Positions 1 through 8,245 of a DNA stretch of 64,000 nt are shown here, in pieces (the first letter of the stretch is position 1; each line of letters starts with the position of its first letter). Origin of the DNA: Microbulbifer variabilis. Its GTDB lineage: Bacteria > Pseudomonadota > Gammaproteobacteria > Pseudomonadales > Cellvibrionaceae. The position numbers were made by a program, and so were the translations under genes. Location of the stretch: positions 481,001-545,000 of the forward strand of contig NZ_CP092418.1 in the NCBI RefSeq assembly GCF_023716485.1, read 5' to 3'. The notes beneath the pieces are model-generated. The model had not been told where the DNA came from. It ran no database searches and saw only the letters and a program-made list of their open reading frames with translations.

Positions 1-35
1 CGAGCACATACGGTAAAAATTTGAATCTTAGAACG

Positions 36-1283
36 CTACTGTGTAAAAGATAGAGCGCACTGATAAATATTGTTCCGACATTGGATAGAGATGGTCCAAT
101 TTAAGGCTTCACAGATTCTCTTGGCCAGGAAAAGGCCTTGACCAATACCGTCACTGCCTTCCCTTTTTTGGCCGGGTAAGAGGGAGGTTTCTAGATCTAA
201 TTGGTTGTCTGTGGCGTTCTCAAAAAAGAGTGTGTCCCCCTTATAGGTAATAACCAATTCAGGGCTGGTAGCGTGCTGTAATGCATTGCTGATCAAGTTG
301 TCGAAGAGCAGACTTACCAGGTGTCGATTGGCCAGGACTCTGACTTTGTGCCCTAACTTTAAATCAACATTAAAATGCTTTTGTACAATTAACTGGTGTT
401 GAGCTAAAAGACGTTCCTCTAGTAAAGCGCACAATGGGATATCTTCCGACTGTAGAGACTCAGAGCGGGCGAGGGCTAATAGTGTCTTAACGGTTTTTTC
501 CATACCGGTAACAGTTTCTAATAGCTCATTTTTCTCAGCTAAAGTCATTTCCCGATTTTGACTGAGAGCCAGTGTGCTTTTCAGAATGGTTAGTCCGGTG
601 CGCAACTCATGGCTTGTATCCCGGGTAAACTCAGTTTCCCTGTGCAATGTTAGCTTGAGCTGGTTAAGAGTGTCTTGCAACGTACTTGCGAGATAACCGA
701 TTTCATCTTGTTCATTGTTATAGGGCAGGGAAATTTGAGAATCGCAGTTTCTCTGCCGCTGAACTGCTTTAGCGAGGGTTACTACAGGCGCGATGGTTTT
801 ACGGGAAATACGAAAAGCACAATAGAGGGCTAAGAGTAGGGTCAAGATACAGGCGCTGGCAAAAAGCCAGAGAAGCTTTGAAGATTGTCGGGTAACAGTG
901 AGCAATTCACTGACTTCAGCTACGAGAACGGGGGAATGGTTGTCCGGAAAATGTACTCTGCGTAAATGGAAGTGATGTTCAGTATCACTAAACCACTCAG
1001 CCTTTTCTGCATAGCTTGGTAAGGCAGTGCGCAGTTCGGCCGGAATTATTTTGCTTTCAGTGTATAGCGTTAAATAGGGTAGGCGTGGCTCTGGGGTCGC
1101 ATTAGTCAGTCTTGCCTGCTGTTCGAGGTAGCGGACTTCTCCGGCCAATAAGTTATCGAGTAAATGGTCTTCAACTACATAGGCCACCATCATACAAATG
1201 GCAAAAAACACCAAGCATAGCAGCAGGGTAAAACTGCCAAAAATAGCGAAGACCTTCCTCTGTAAATTACTGGTTTCGCGCAT
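36..1283 (-). CDS. Sensor histidine kinase of a two-component system
   Basis: Inner-membrane histidine kinase of 415 residues, expected to phosphorylate the response regulator encoded just upstream. A first membrane segment spans about residues 10-36, a periplasmic sensor region about 37-136, a second membrane segment about 138-160, then a HAMP-like linker. The H-box HELRTGL has the phospho-accepting His at about residue 225; most kinases of this class have Pro where this one has Gly. The ATPase domain shows an N-box (DNLISNALQHA) and a G-box (DGIGQGLFLAKR). The start ATG at 1281-1283 overlaps the end of the regulator gene by 17 bases, so the pair is translationally coupled. The sensed signal cannot be told from sequence. 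The length matches QseC/PhoQ-like kinases. Confidence 0.9.
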   Translation of the reverse strand: MRETSNLQRKVFAIFGSFTLLLCLVFFAICMMVAYVVEDHLLDNLLAGEVRYLEQQARLTNATPEPRLPYLTLYTESKIIPAELRTALPSYAEKAEWFSDTEHHFHLRRVHFPDNHSPVLVAEVSELLTVTRQSSKLLWLFASACILTLLLALYCAFRISRKTIAPVVTLAKAVQRQRNCDSQISLPYNNEQDEIGYLASTLQDTLNQLKLTLHRETEFTRDTSHELRTGLTILKSTLALSQNREMTLAEKNELLETVTGMEKTVKTLLALARSESLQSEDIPLCALLEERLLAQHQLIVQKHFNVDLKLGHKVRVLANRHLVSLLFDNLISNALQHATSPELVITYKGDTLFFENATDNQLDLETSLLPGQKREGSDGIGQGLFLAKRICEALNWTISIQCRNNIYQCALSFTQ

Positions 1284-1962
1284 TGGGAGTTTCCAACTGA
1301 TAACCGAGATTGGTGATGGTTTTCAACATAGGGGCCTGGAAAGGCTTATCCAGTGCTTGGCGAAGACTATAAATGTGGGATTTTAAGGCGTCTGTTTCTG
1401 GGGGTTCATCACCCCAAATATGGTGGATTATTGCCGAGCGGCTTACTGGTGCTGGCGACGCCTGGGCGAGCATAGTGAGAATGCGAAAACCGATAGTTGT
1501 CAGGGGCAGAGGTTGTTTATCCCGGTAGGCCGTTTGCTGGCGCTGGTTTATCTGTAAATCACCGACCTTAATTTCTTCACTGGTATGCAGCTGGTGTCTA
1601 CGTGCCAGGGCACGGCATCTCAGTATCAGTTCCCTTGGTTCGAAGGGCTTACATAAGTAGTCATCGGCACCGATACCAAATCCGCGTTCTTTATCTGCGA
1701 GAGCATCTCGGGCAGTTAACATCAGAATTGGCATGTTAACTGGCGCTTGTGCCTTGATCTTTTCGCAGACCTCCAAGCCGTCGATATCCGGCAGGCCCAG
1801 GTCGAGAATAATCAGGTCGAAGATTTGTTCCAGGGCCAGCTGTAAGCCCTGGTGACCCCGGTGGGCATAATCTATCTGCCAGCCCTCAGCATGTAGGAAT
1901 TCGGCAAGCTGGCGGGCGATAGTGGGGTTATCTTCAATCAACAATATCTTCAGTGAGCGCAC
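1267..1962 (-). CDS. OmpR-family response regulator
   Basis: DNA-binding response regulator, partner of the overlapping histidine kinase. The receiver domain carries an acidic pair (IEDN) near residue 10, the phospho-acceptor Asp at about residue 54 (ILDLGLPD) and the conserved Lys in CKPFEP near 106. A winged-helix DNA-binding domain follows to the C-terminus. I place the start at the GTG at 1960-1962 because AGAGA lies seven bases upstream. A TTG two codons earlier (1966-1968) is too close to that site. At about 231 residues it has the normal length for the OmpR/PhoB family. The regulator precedes the kinase, the usual order. Target genes are not evident in the window. Confidence 0.9.
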   Translation of the reverse strand: MRSLKILLIEDNPTIARQLAEFLHAEGWQIDYAHRGHQGLQLALEQIFDLIILDLGLPDIDGLEVCEKIKAQAPVNMPILMLTARDALADKERGFGIGADDYLCKPFEPRELILRCRALARRHQLHTSEEIKVGDLQINQRQQTAYRDKQPLPLTTIGFRILTMLAQASPAPVSRSAIIHHIWGDEPPETDALKSHIYSLRQALDKPFQAPMLKTITNLGYQLETPNARNQ

Positions 1963-2039
1963 CGGCAAATCTCTTTTGGCAGAGGAAGTTACAAAACATT
2001 CTGACAGAGTGCCGGTGAAATTGAAGTGAAGCCCCGTTG

Positions 2040-2080
2040 TTGGACTGTTTTAGATATTGGTTGGACTGCTCTAGATATTG
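2040..2080. repeat. Tandem 21-base imperfect direct repeat at the 3' end of the pteridine reductase gene
   Basis: Two near-identical 20-base copies sit at 2040-2059 and 2061-2080, each reading TTGGACTG..TAGATATTG on the plus strand and differing at two positions. The second copy contains the stop codon of the minus-strand reductase gene (TAG within CAATATCTAG). It looks like a local slippage duplication. Confidence 0.7.
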
Positions 2081-2808
2081 AGGTTACGGCCGCCGTCAAC
2101 GGCAATAACCTGACCGTTGATATAGGGGGCGTCACAGACCAGGAAGCGCACGGTTTTGGCGATATCACTGGGGTCACCGGTTCGGGCCAAAGGAATGCGC
2201 TGGGTGATCTGTGCTTTCTTGGCTTCGTTAGTTGCCTCTTGCTCCGGCCAAAGAATGGCACCGGGGGCGACTGCATTGACCTGGACCTGGGGAGACAGCT
2301 CCAGAGCGAGGCTTTTTGTCAGCATTACCAGCCCAGCCTTGGCGGCGCAGTAAATAGTGTGCTCGGGCATCGGGCGCTCGGCGTGAATATCCGCCATATT
2401 AACAACGCAACCCTGTTGTTGGCTGAGTGTTTCTTTCAGGGCCTGAGTGAGAAAGAAAGGGGCTTTGAGGTTGCTGCCCACCAGCCGATCCCAGTCCTCC
2501 TCGGTCGCATTTCCCACAGGTGTGGGGTGAAATGCTGAGGCATTGTTGACCAGAACATCAATACCGCCCCAGGCCTCTTGTGCGCGCTGGGCCAGATTGG
2601 AACAGGCTTCGGCGCTATTCAACTCACTGTGCAACGCTATGGCAGAGTTGGGGCGACGTTGGTTCAGCTCGTTTGCCAGGGCCTTGGCAGTATCAGCCGA
2701 GTTGCGATAGTGAATAACAACTCTGTGATCTCTATGTAGCTCCTCAGCAATAGCACGACCCAGGCGTGCAGCGGCACCGGTAATCAACACATTACGCAAT
2801 GTAGTCAT
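2071..2808 (-). CDS. folM: Short-chain dehydrogenase, pteridine reductase type (FolM-like)
   Basis: NADPH-dependent short-chain dehydrogenase of 245 residues, most likely reducing dihydropterins (dihydromonapterin or dihydrofolate). The cofactor loop is TGAAARLG (about residues 10-17). The Arg in this TGxxxRxG loop is the feature that separates pteridine reductases from ordinary members with TGxxxGxG. NNAS occurs near residue 90, the catalytic Tyr-Lys pair is in YCAAKAG (about 153-159), and the C-terminus ends with the usual VDGG segment. The ATG start lies inside the end of cca (17-base overlap), so it is the second gene of a cca-folM operon. Physiological substrate is inferred from the family. 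A general SDR role is the alternative. Confidence 0.8.
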   Translation of the reverse strand: MTTLRNVLITGAAARLGRAIAEELHRDHRVVIHYRNSADTAKALANELNQRRPNSAIALHSELNSAEACSNLAQRAQEAWGGIDVLVNNASAFHPTPVGNATEEDWDRLVGSNLKAPFFLTQALKETLSQQQGCVVNMADIHAERPMPEHTIYCAAKAGLVMLTKSLALELSPQVQVNAVAPGAILWPEQEATNEAKKAQITQRIPLARTGDPSDIAKTVRFLVCDAPYINGQVIAVDGGRNLNI

Positions 2809-4012
2809 CCTTTACTTTGGTGATTGCCTTGATGCGCTCCCGGTCCAGTGCTTGCCCGAGTTTCGCACCCTGGTAGCCCTGTTTAATCAACCCCTCGGCA
2901 GTTACTGCTGCTGCCCCATCTCGAGCGGCGCGTAAAAAGTCTACCTGTGGATAATCTCGATTCTCCAGCCCCTCACGACCTCGGGCATCTGCCTCACAGG
3001 CGCGAAGAAAGTTTTCAAATCGCTCGGGACGTCGCAAGGCATCCAGACTGCGGATCATTTTCATAATGGTCTGTGGGCGCAATTCGAAGGCTCTGTGGCA
3101 ATGCAGGTGGTATTCGCAGACCCCGACAGCTAGTGCAGTCAGGTCTTTTGGGGTACGCCAGCGCTCGCAGACGGCCTTTACAAGAGGTACGCCTGCGGCC
3201 TCGTGTCCGTGGTGGCTGGGGAGAATCTCCTCGGGAGTCAGTCCTTTGCCCAGGTCGTGTAGCAGTACTGCAAAACGCAAGGGGAGCTCTGCCGGTGCGG
3301 CGCGCAGGGCTAGCAGTACGTGTTCTCCAGTGTCCACTTCGGGGTGGTGTTTGGGCGGCTGGGGAACACCAAACAAATTCTCTAACTCTGGTAAAAGTAC
3401 TGATAGGGCGCCGCAGTCTCGCAGTACCCGAATAAAAATATCGGGGTCTGGCTCGGTAAGCGCCCGGCTTACCTCTTTCCAGACCCTCTCGGCCACCAGA
3501 TATTCCACTTCACCCGCTTCTACCATCTGGCGCATGAGTATCATGGTCTCAGGGGCAACGCTAAAGCCAAGGTGATGGTAGCGGGCGGCAAAGCGGGCTA
3601 CTCGCAGTATTCTTAGGGGGTCTTCGGCAAATGCAGGAGAAACATGGCGCAAAAGCCGTGCCTCCAGATCTTTCTGCCCGCCGTAGGGGTCTATTAGCTT
3701 GCCGTCGGTGTCTTCTGCAATGGCATTAATAGTGAGATCTCGCCGCAGGAGATCCTCTTCCAGGGTGATATTGGCATCGGCGTTAACTGTAAAACCGCCA
3801 TAGCCGTGTCCGCTCTTTCTTTCGGTGCGAGCGAGCGCGTATTCTTCACCGGTCTCAGGGTGTAGGAATACTGGAAAATCTTTGCCGACTGGGCTGTATC
3901 CGAGGTCCTGCATTCTATCTGCATCTGCCCCAACCACTACCCAGTCGCGCTCGGTAACTGGACGATTCAAAAGTCTGTCGCGCACTGCGCCGCCAACAAG
4001 GTAGATCTTCAA
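2792..4012 (-). CDS. cca: Multifunctional CCA-adding tRNA nucleotidyltransferase
   Basis: Adds and repairs the 3' CCA of tRNAs, and in the long gammaproteobacterial type also has phosphohydrolase activity. GGAVRD is at residues 7-12, the catalytic acidic segment ERDWVVVG at 21-28, the [10 protein letters not shown] nucleotide-binding motif at 90-99, and an HD phosphohydrolase motif (LLHDLGKG) at about 250-257. The 406-residue length matches the HD-containing E. coli type. The start is a TTG at 4010-4012, chosen because GGAGA lies six bases upstream and the protein then begins MKIYLVGG as expected for the family. No ATG fits. It is followed by the overlapping pteridine reductase gene. Confidence 0.95.
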   Translation of the reverse strand: MKIYLVGGAVRDRLLNRPVTERDWVVVGADADRMQDLGYSPVGKDFPVFLHPETGEEYALARTERKSGHGYGGFTVNADANITLEEDLLRRDLTINAIAEDTDGKLIDPYGGQKDLEARLLRHVSPAFAEDPLRILRVARFAARYHHLGFSVAPETMILMRQMVEAGEVEYLVAERVWKEVSRALTEPDPDIFIRVLRDCGALSVLLPELENLFGVPQPPKHHPEVDTGEHVLLALRAAPAELPLRFAVLLHDLGKGLTPEEILPSHHGHEAAGVPLVKAVCERWRTPKDLTALAVGVCEYHLHCHRAFELRPQTIMKMIRSLDALRRPERFENFLRACEADARGREGLENRDYPQVDFLRAARDGAAAVTAEGLIKQGYQGAKLGQALDRERIKAITKVKDDYIA

Positions 4013-4154
4013 AAATTGTTCTCCAGAGCTGGAGATATCATTAATTCGGTAGGTGATTGTACTGCCATAAGTCCATTAGTTCCGGCAATGTCCGCAGGGG
4101 TGCTGCTGGATAAGTAAGAAAGCAGGGAAGGAGAGTCAGAGGTTTTGGCAAGAT

Positions 4155-4185
4155 AAAAAAAAGGCCCCGAAAAAACAAGGGGGCC
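4155..4185 (-). terminator. Intrinsic terminator of the candidate sRNA
   Basis: Six-base-pair GGCCCC/GGGGCC stem with an 11-base loop, followed on the minus strand by eight uninterrupted T residues. The plus strand has no T-run on its downstream side, so the orientation is clear. Confidence 0.85.
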
Positions 4186-4298
4186 CAGGGTCTTAGGGTA
4201 TTCGCTTAGCAAACATCTAATTGCCAATAGCGGGATCGCTGACTTACCGGCCATACCCGCTGGAGAGGATCTGGCGACACACTGGTACCGCTAAATCT
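4155..4298 (-). ncRNA. Candidate small RNA, about 144 nt, with its own promoter and intrinsic terminator
   Basis: A free-standing transcription unit lies between the divergent regulator gene at 4548 and cca. On the minus strand it has TTGACA (4332-4327), a 16-base spacer and TAGAAT (4310-4305), giving a start near 4298. It ends at a strong intrinsic terminator: GGCCCC (4185-4180), an 11-base loop, GGGGCC (4168-4163) and eight T (4162-4155). Two internal stems can be drawn: GCGGG/CCCGC from about 4260 to 4230, and TTGGCAA/TTGCTAA from about 4226 to 4205. No ribosome-binding site plus open frame fits inside. I do not recognise an Rfam family. The alternative is a terminated leader of cca, but cca has its own ribosome-binding site well past the terminator. 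Confidence 0.7.
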
Positions 4299-4304
4299 GA
4301 AGTC

Positions 4305-4332
4305 ATTCTATGTGACCTGTCATACCTGTCAA
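4305..4332 (-). promoter_or_regulatory. Sigma-70 promoter of the candidate sRNA
   Basis: TTGACA at 4332-4327 is a perfect -35 element. TAGAAT at 4310-4305 matches five of six bases of the -10 consensus. The spacer is 16 bases. This is one of the best sigma-70 matches I noticed in the window. Confidence 0.75.
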
Positions 4333-4410
4333 CTATATCTTTTAGTATTTTTTGAGGGGGTTGTATCTCTGTTCGTTAACTAAATACATGGACCGAATTT
4401 CGGGCTGGTT

Positions 4411-4439
4411 TTGCAGCATTGAACAGCATAATTTATAGG
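4411..4439 (+). promoter_or_regulatory. Possible promoter of the HTH/pseudo-receiver gene
   Basis: TTGCAG (4411-4416), a 17-base spacer and TATAGG (4434-4439) lie about 110 bases upstream of the start at 4548. The match is partial (three of six and four of six bases), so this is a suggestion only. It is divergent from the sRNA promoter, about 80 bases away. Confidence 0.3.
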
Positions 4440-4547
4440 GGCGATCCTGTTGGGCAGGATAATTTCGCGCCTGGCTTCGGGGGATGGAGTTGGGGCTTTT
4501 GAAATTGACCTGGTCGTCAAGGATTGCAGTTGTTGGGGAGAATAAAT

Positions 4548-5120
4548 ATGAGCGAACTACATGTGCTAACCACCGGGGAAGCGGCTCGGTATTGTGGGGT
4601 CAACTTCCGAACGGTGATTCGCTGGATTGAGCGGGGGCAGCTCAAGGCTTACAAGCTTCCTGGGCGTGGCGACCATCGGATTTGTGTAGAGGACTTCGTG
4701 GGTTTCCTGCGGGATAACTCTATGCCAGTGCCGAATGACCTGGCGATACCCAGTCGCAAAGTTCTGTTGCTGACAACAGATCCGGAACTGACTTCTTCAG
4801 GCCTCCAGGCCTTGAAAAATATCGGCTGTGAAATTGAAGTGGCTGGTGACAGTTTCTCTGCTGGTGTTTTATTAGCTAATGCTAAGCCGGCGCTGTTGGT
4901 TGTCGATGCCGCATTGGTTGGTGACGGGGGCTTTCAGGTACTGGATTACTTGAGGTCGCGCAGCGAGTATAGCAGCCTACGTATCCTGGTTGTGGCTGCT
5001 GAGGAAGATCTGGATAAAGCCCGCTGGCTGGATGCGGGGGCCGATGCCCTTCTGGCACATCGTGAAGAACGCGGTGAACTGGCTGCTAAAGCCAGGTTGC
5101 TGCTAGAGGCTGATCACTAA
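4548..5120 (+). CDS. Excisionase-type helix-turn-helix protein with C-terminal pseudo-receiver domain
   Basis: A 190-residue putative DNA-binding protein. Residues 6-55 form a MerR/excisionase-like helix-turn-helix (TTGEAARYCGV, then RWIERGQLKAYKLPGRGDHR). Residues 70-187 resemble a response-regulator receiver domain. The receiver keeps an Asp at the phospho-acceptor position (VVDAALVGDGG, Asp 120). It lacks the usual acidic pair after the first strand (LLTTDPE), has Ala where Thr/Ser is expected (VVAAE), and has no clear Lys (LLAHREE). It therefore probably acts as a pseudo-receiver. The ATG at 4548 follows GGGGAG with seven-base spacing, whereas an upstream in-frame TTG at 4524 has no such site. 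It is a single gene, divergent from the candidate sRNA. The function is not known to me. Confidence 0.8.
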   Translation: MSELHVLTTGEAARYCGVNFRTVIRWIERGQLKAYKLPGRGDHRICVEDFVGFLRDNSMPVPNDLAIPSRKVLLLTTDPELTSSGLQALKNIGCEIEVAGDSFSAGVLLANAKPALLVVDAALVGDGGFQVLDYLRSRSEYSSLRILVVAAEEDLDKARWLDAGADALLAHREERGELAAKARLLLEADH

Positions 5121-5162
5121 GCCAAGTTTTCTGCCTGGATTTATTCCTGGCCATTCGCCCCG

Positions 5163-5199
5163 TTTGCACGGGAGTTTTAATAAAAAGCTCCCGTGCAAA
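5163..5199. terminator. Perfect 12-bp stem-loop between convergent genes
   Basis: TTTGCACGGGAG (5163-5174) pairs perfectly with CTCCCGTGCAAA (5188-5199) across an AT-rich 13-base loop. It sits between the ends of the HTH/pseudo-receiver gene and spoVR, where a bidirectional terminator is expected. Neither side has a T-run after the stem, so classic intrinsic termination is not certain. Confidence 0.5.
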
Positions 5200-5202
5200 G
5201 AT

Positions 5203-6792
5203 TCAGATAGGTTTCGGAATCAGCATTGACTCCTCTTCTCCTTCCTGCCGATCACGGCCCTGTTCAGGGCAGTGGAAGCTAGCCGTAATTTCATCGCCGT
5301 TGAGGCTGTTTAGATGTATATCAAAACCCCAGAGTCTGTGTAGATGCCTTAAAACTTCCGGAGTATCTTTGCCAAGTGGCCGGCGGCGATGCTGGGTGTG
5401 ATTTAAGGTGAGTGAACGATCTCCCCGTGTATCTACAGAGTAAACCTGTATGTTGGGTTCTCGATTACCCAAGTTGTACTGGCCGGCGAGATTCTCCCGA
5501 AGTTGTCGATAACCACTTTCGTCATGGATTGCACTGACAACAATTTCATTTTCCTGATCGTTGTCGCTGACACAAAAGAGTTTCATATCGCGCATCACTT
5601 TTGGTGAGAGAAACTGTAGGATAAAACTCTCATCCTTGAAGTCACGCATGGCAAATTGGAGTGTTTCTCGCCAATTGCTCCCAGCGATATCTGGGAACCA
5701 GCGGCGATCTTCATCAGTCGGTTCTTCACAGATACGCCTGAGATCACTGAATATACTGAAGCCCAAGGTGTATGGATTGATGCCATTGTAATAAGGACTG
5801 TCAAAACTGGGCTGATAGATCACGTTCGTATGACTTTGTAAGAACTCCATCATAAAGCCTTCAGTCACTCGTCCTCGCCGGTAGAGTTCTGTTAGCAGTG
5901 TGTAGTGCCAAAAAGTGGCCCACCCCTCGTTCATGACTTGAGTTTGGCGCTGTGGATAAAAATACTGTGCGAGCTTGCGCACGATACGTACTAATTCTCT
6001 TTGCCAACCTTCAAGTAAGGGGGCATTTTTTTCGATAAAGTAAAGGAGGTTCTCCTGAGGTTCCTCCGGAAAACGTTTCTCATTGGTTTCCTCGGTGCCT
6101 TCTCCAAGTTTTGGGATTGTTCGCCATAGATCGTTGAGTTGACGTTGCCGATATTCTTCACGCTCCTGTTGTTGGCGCTCTTCTTCAATAGCTGAGATGG
6201 GGTAAGGGCGTTTATAGCGATCCACGCCGTAGTTCATTAAGGCATGGCAGGAGTCGAGAATGGCCTCGACTTCATCAAGCCCGTGGCGTTCTTCACAGCG
6301 GGAAATATAATTTTTGGCAAAGATTAGGTAGTCGATAATACTACTGGCATCCGTCCAGGAGCGGAAAAGGTAATTGCCCTTGAAAAAAGAATTGTGTCCA
6401 TAGGATGCATGAGCGATCACCAAGGCCTGCATTGTCATGGTGTTTTCCTCCATGAGGTAAGCGATGCAGGGGTTGGAGTTGATAACAATTTCGTAGGCGA
6501 GCCCCATTAAACCGCGCTGATAATTATTCTCAACACTTATAAATTGCTTGCCAAACGACCAATGGTTGTAGCCCACTGGCATACCCACCGAAGAGTAGGC
6601 ATCCATCATTTGTTCTGAACTGATAACCTCAATTTGATTGGGGTAGGTATCCAGGCCAAATTCGTCCGCCAACGCGCCAATGGCGAGGTCATATTCCTGG
6701 ATCAGCTCAAATGTCCACTCTGAGGTGGTAGAAATAGGGTTTGCTGATTCTGGTTTTTGCGAATCGCTGCCGCTGGCAAATGTATCTAGCAT
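5203..6792 (-). CDS. spoVR: SpoVR/YcgB family protein
   Basis: SpoVR-like protein of 529 residues, a cytoplasmic protein named from Bacillus spore cortex formation. In proteobacteria its biochemical role is unresolved. It is usually encoded with PrkA and YeaH, as here, in a stress- and nutrient-limitation-linked operon. The characteristic N-terminal motif around [10 protein letters not shown] and the long conserved core rich in Trp, Tyr and His ([19 protein letters not shown]) are present. The protein is taken to begin at MLDTFASG (6792), overlapping the end of yeaH by seven bases. The in-frame extension upstream to 6915 is simply yeaH sequence in another frame. It is the last gene of prkA-yeaH-spoVR. 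Confidence 0.9.
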   Translation of the reverse strand: MLDTFASGSDSQKPESANPISTTSEWTFELIQEYDLAIGALADEFGLDTYPNQIEVISSEQMMDAYSSVGMPVGYNHWSFGKQFISVENNYQRGLMGLAYEIVINSNPCIAYLMEENTMTMQALVIAHASYGHNSFFKGNYLFRSWTDASSIIDYLIFAKNYISRCEERHGLDEVEAILDSCHALMNYGVDRYKRPYPISAIEEERQQQEREEYRQRQLNDLWRTIPKLGEGTEETNEKRFPEEPQENLLYFIEKNAPLLEGWQRELVRIVRKLAQYFYPQRQTQVMNEGWATFWHYTLLTELYRRGRVTEGFMMEFLQSHTNVIYQPSFDSPYYNGINPYTLGFSIFSDLRRICEEPTDEDRRWFPDIAGSNWRETLQFAMRDFKDESFILQFLSPKVMRDMKLFCVSDNDQENEIVVSAIHDESGYRQLRENLAGQYNLGNREPNIQVYSVDTRGDRSLTLNHTQHRRRPLGKDTPEVLRHLHRLWGFDIHLNSLNGDEITASFHCPEQGRDRQEGEEESMLIPKPI

Positions 6793-8069
6793 CGAGCGGT
6801 CACCTTCTGGCTGAACAGTTGACGGAATACAGGGTAAATATCCTGCACATCCACAATTTGCTCCATGGCGAAGTGATTTGGGAATAGGGTACGTACACTT
6901 TCGTATTCTTCCCACAAGGCTTGGTGGTCTCTGGGAGTTATTTCCACGTAGGAGTAGTACTGTACATGGGGCATGATGTCGTCAATTAGGATACGATGGC
7001 AGGTGCTGGAGTCATCATTCCAGTTGTCGCCATCTGAAGCTTGGGCGCCGTAAATATTCCATTCACTCTCCGGGTATCGATCGTGCATAATCCGTCTCAT
7101 TAACTTCAGAGCGCTGGAGACGATGGTTCCCCCTGTCTCACGAGAGTAGAAAAATTCCTCTTCATCCACTTCCTTGGCGCTAGTGTGGTGGCGGATAAAA
7201 ACGACTTCTGTGTATTCATAACTGCGTTGCAGGAATAGATAAAGCAGGAGGAAAAAGCGCTTAGCCATGTCTTTAGTGGCTTGATTCATAGAGCCGGATA
7301 CGTCCATAAGGCAGAACATAACCGCACGCGAACGAGGTTTTGGTTGTTTGATTAATAGATTGTATTTCAGATCAAAATCATCCAAAAATGGCACCCGCCC
7401 AACACGGCGGCGCAACTCAGCGATTTCGCCTTTCAGAGCCTCTATCTTGCGCTGATCGCGCAAAGCAGTATCTTTTTGTTCCTCTAACTCTAGGGATGTC
7501 TCTAGTTCACGGATATTTCGTCTTTTACTACTAGTGAGTGCGATACGACGAGCATGAGCTGCTCTTAAGGAGCGAATGACATTTAACCGACCAGGGGTGC
7601 CTTCGTTACTGATTCCAGCGCGGACAACTTGAAAGGACTCATTACCGGCGAGCCTTTGTTTAACCATGTTGGGCAGTTGTAGCCCCTCAAACATAAAGTC
7701 GAGAAATTCTTCCTGTGAAATTTGAAAGACAAAGTCATCCACTCCCTCGCCACTATCACTGGCTCCTCCGCCATTGCCATCACCACCTTTAGGTTGCTGG
7801 CGTGGAATACGATCCCCTGTGGTAAATTCTTTGTTGCCGGGTAAAACACGCTCGACATGACCCCCTGAGCCATGTGAAAAAAGGGGCTCACTGATATCCC
7901 GGGTAGGAATGCTGATGCGTTCGCCCTTGTCCATGTCCATTATGGATCGGCTGTTCATAGCGTCACCCACGGCTTTTTTGATATGGGCTTTATAGCGTCT
8001 TAAAAAGCGTTGCCGATTTACAGTACTTTTCTTTTTTCCATTTAGGCGGCGGTCGATGATATAGCTCAT
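6786..8069 (-). CDS. yeaH: YeaH/YhbH family protein (DUF444, von Willebrand A-like)
   Basis: DUF444 protein of about 427 residues, the standard middle gene of the prkA-yeaH-spoVR operon. The N-terminal part is basic and begins [15 protein letters not shown]. The C-terminal half holds a von Willebrand factor A-like fold with a MIDAS-type sequence ([12 protein letters not shown]) and the conserved HHTSAKEV and ETGGTIVSS segments. In enteric bacteria the yeaG-yeaH pair is linked to nitrogen starvation and stationary-phase survival. The start at 8069 follows an AAGG sequence in the right window. The longer frame up to 8114 has no ribosome-binding site. A strong hairpin lies between it and prkA. 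Confidence 0.9.
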   Translation of the reverse strand: MSYIIDRRLNGKKKSTVNRQRFLRRYKAHIKKAVGDAMNSRSIMDMDKGERISIPTRDISEPLFSHGSGGHVERVLPGNKEFTTGDRIPRQQPKGGDGNGGGASDSGEGVDDFVFQISQEEFLDFMFEGLQLPNMVKQRLAGNESFQVVRAGISNEGTPGRLNVIRSLRAAHARRIALTSSKRRNIRELETSLELEEQKDTALRDQRKIEALKGEIAELRRRVGRVPFLDDFDLKYNLLIKQPKPRSRAVMFCLMDVSGSMNQATKDMAKRFFLLLYLFLQRSYEYTEVVFIRHHTSAKEVDEEEFFYSRETGGTIVSSALKLMRRIMHDRYPESEWNIYGAQASDGDNWNDDSSTCHRILIDDIMPHVQYYSYVEITPRDHQALWEEYESVRTLFPNHFAMEQIVDVQDIYPVFRQLFSQKVTARC

Positions 8070-8139
8070 AGTTCTGCCTTTAGTCTGAATAAAACCATCT
8101 GGCAAGGCCACCATGTAATCTATTCAGAAATGCTTCTGT

Positions 8140-8175
8140 CGTCTATTAGGGCCCCTATAGGGATCCTAATAGACG
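8140..8175. promoter_or_regulatory. Long hairpin in the prkA-yeaH intercistronic region
   Basis: CGTCTATTAGG (8140-8150) pairs perfectly with CCTAATAGACG (8165-8175), and the 14 bases between contain the palindrome CCCTATAGGG (8153-8162). The minus-strand transcript has no T-run after it, so it does not look like a terminator inside the operon. An RNA-stability or processing element that sets the ratio of prkA to yeaH-spoVR is more plausible. Confidence 0.55.
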
Positions 8176-8245
8176 AAATTTTTCAGCTCTAGAAAAATAG
8201 GAATAGATACTTGAAAGTGTCTATCCGTCATTGCAATTAATTCAT

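Noticed and set aside
2026..2538. Plus-strand 170-codon frame opposite folM
   Set aside because: Antisense shadow of a well-supported gene.
4009..4254. Minus-strand open frame of 81 codons directly upstream of cca, ending in a four-base overlap with it
   Set aside because: It runs straight through the eight-T intrinsic terminator of the candidate sRNA, lacks a ribosome-binding site and has no protein-like features. The RNA gene explains the region better.
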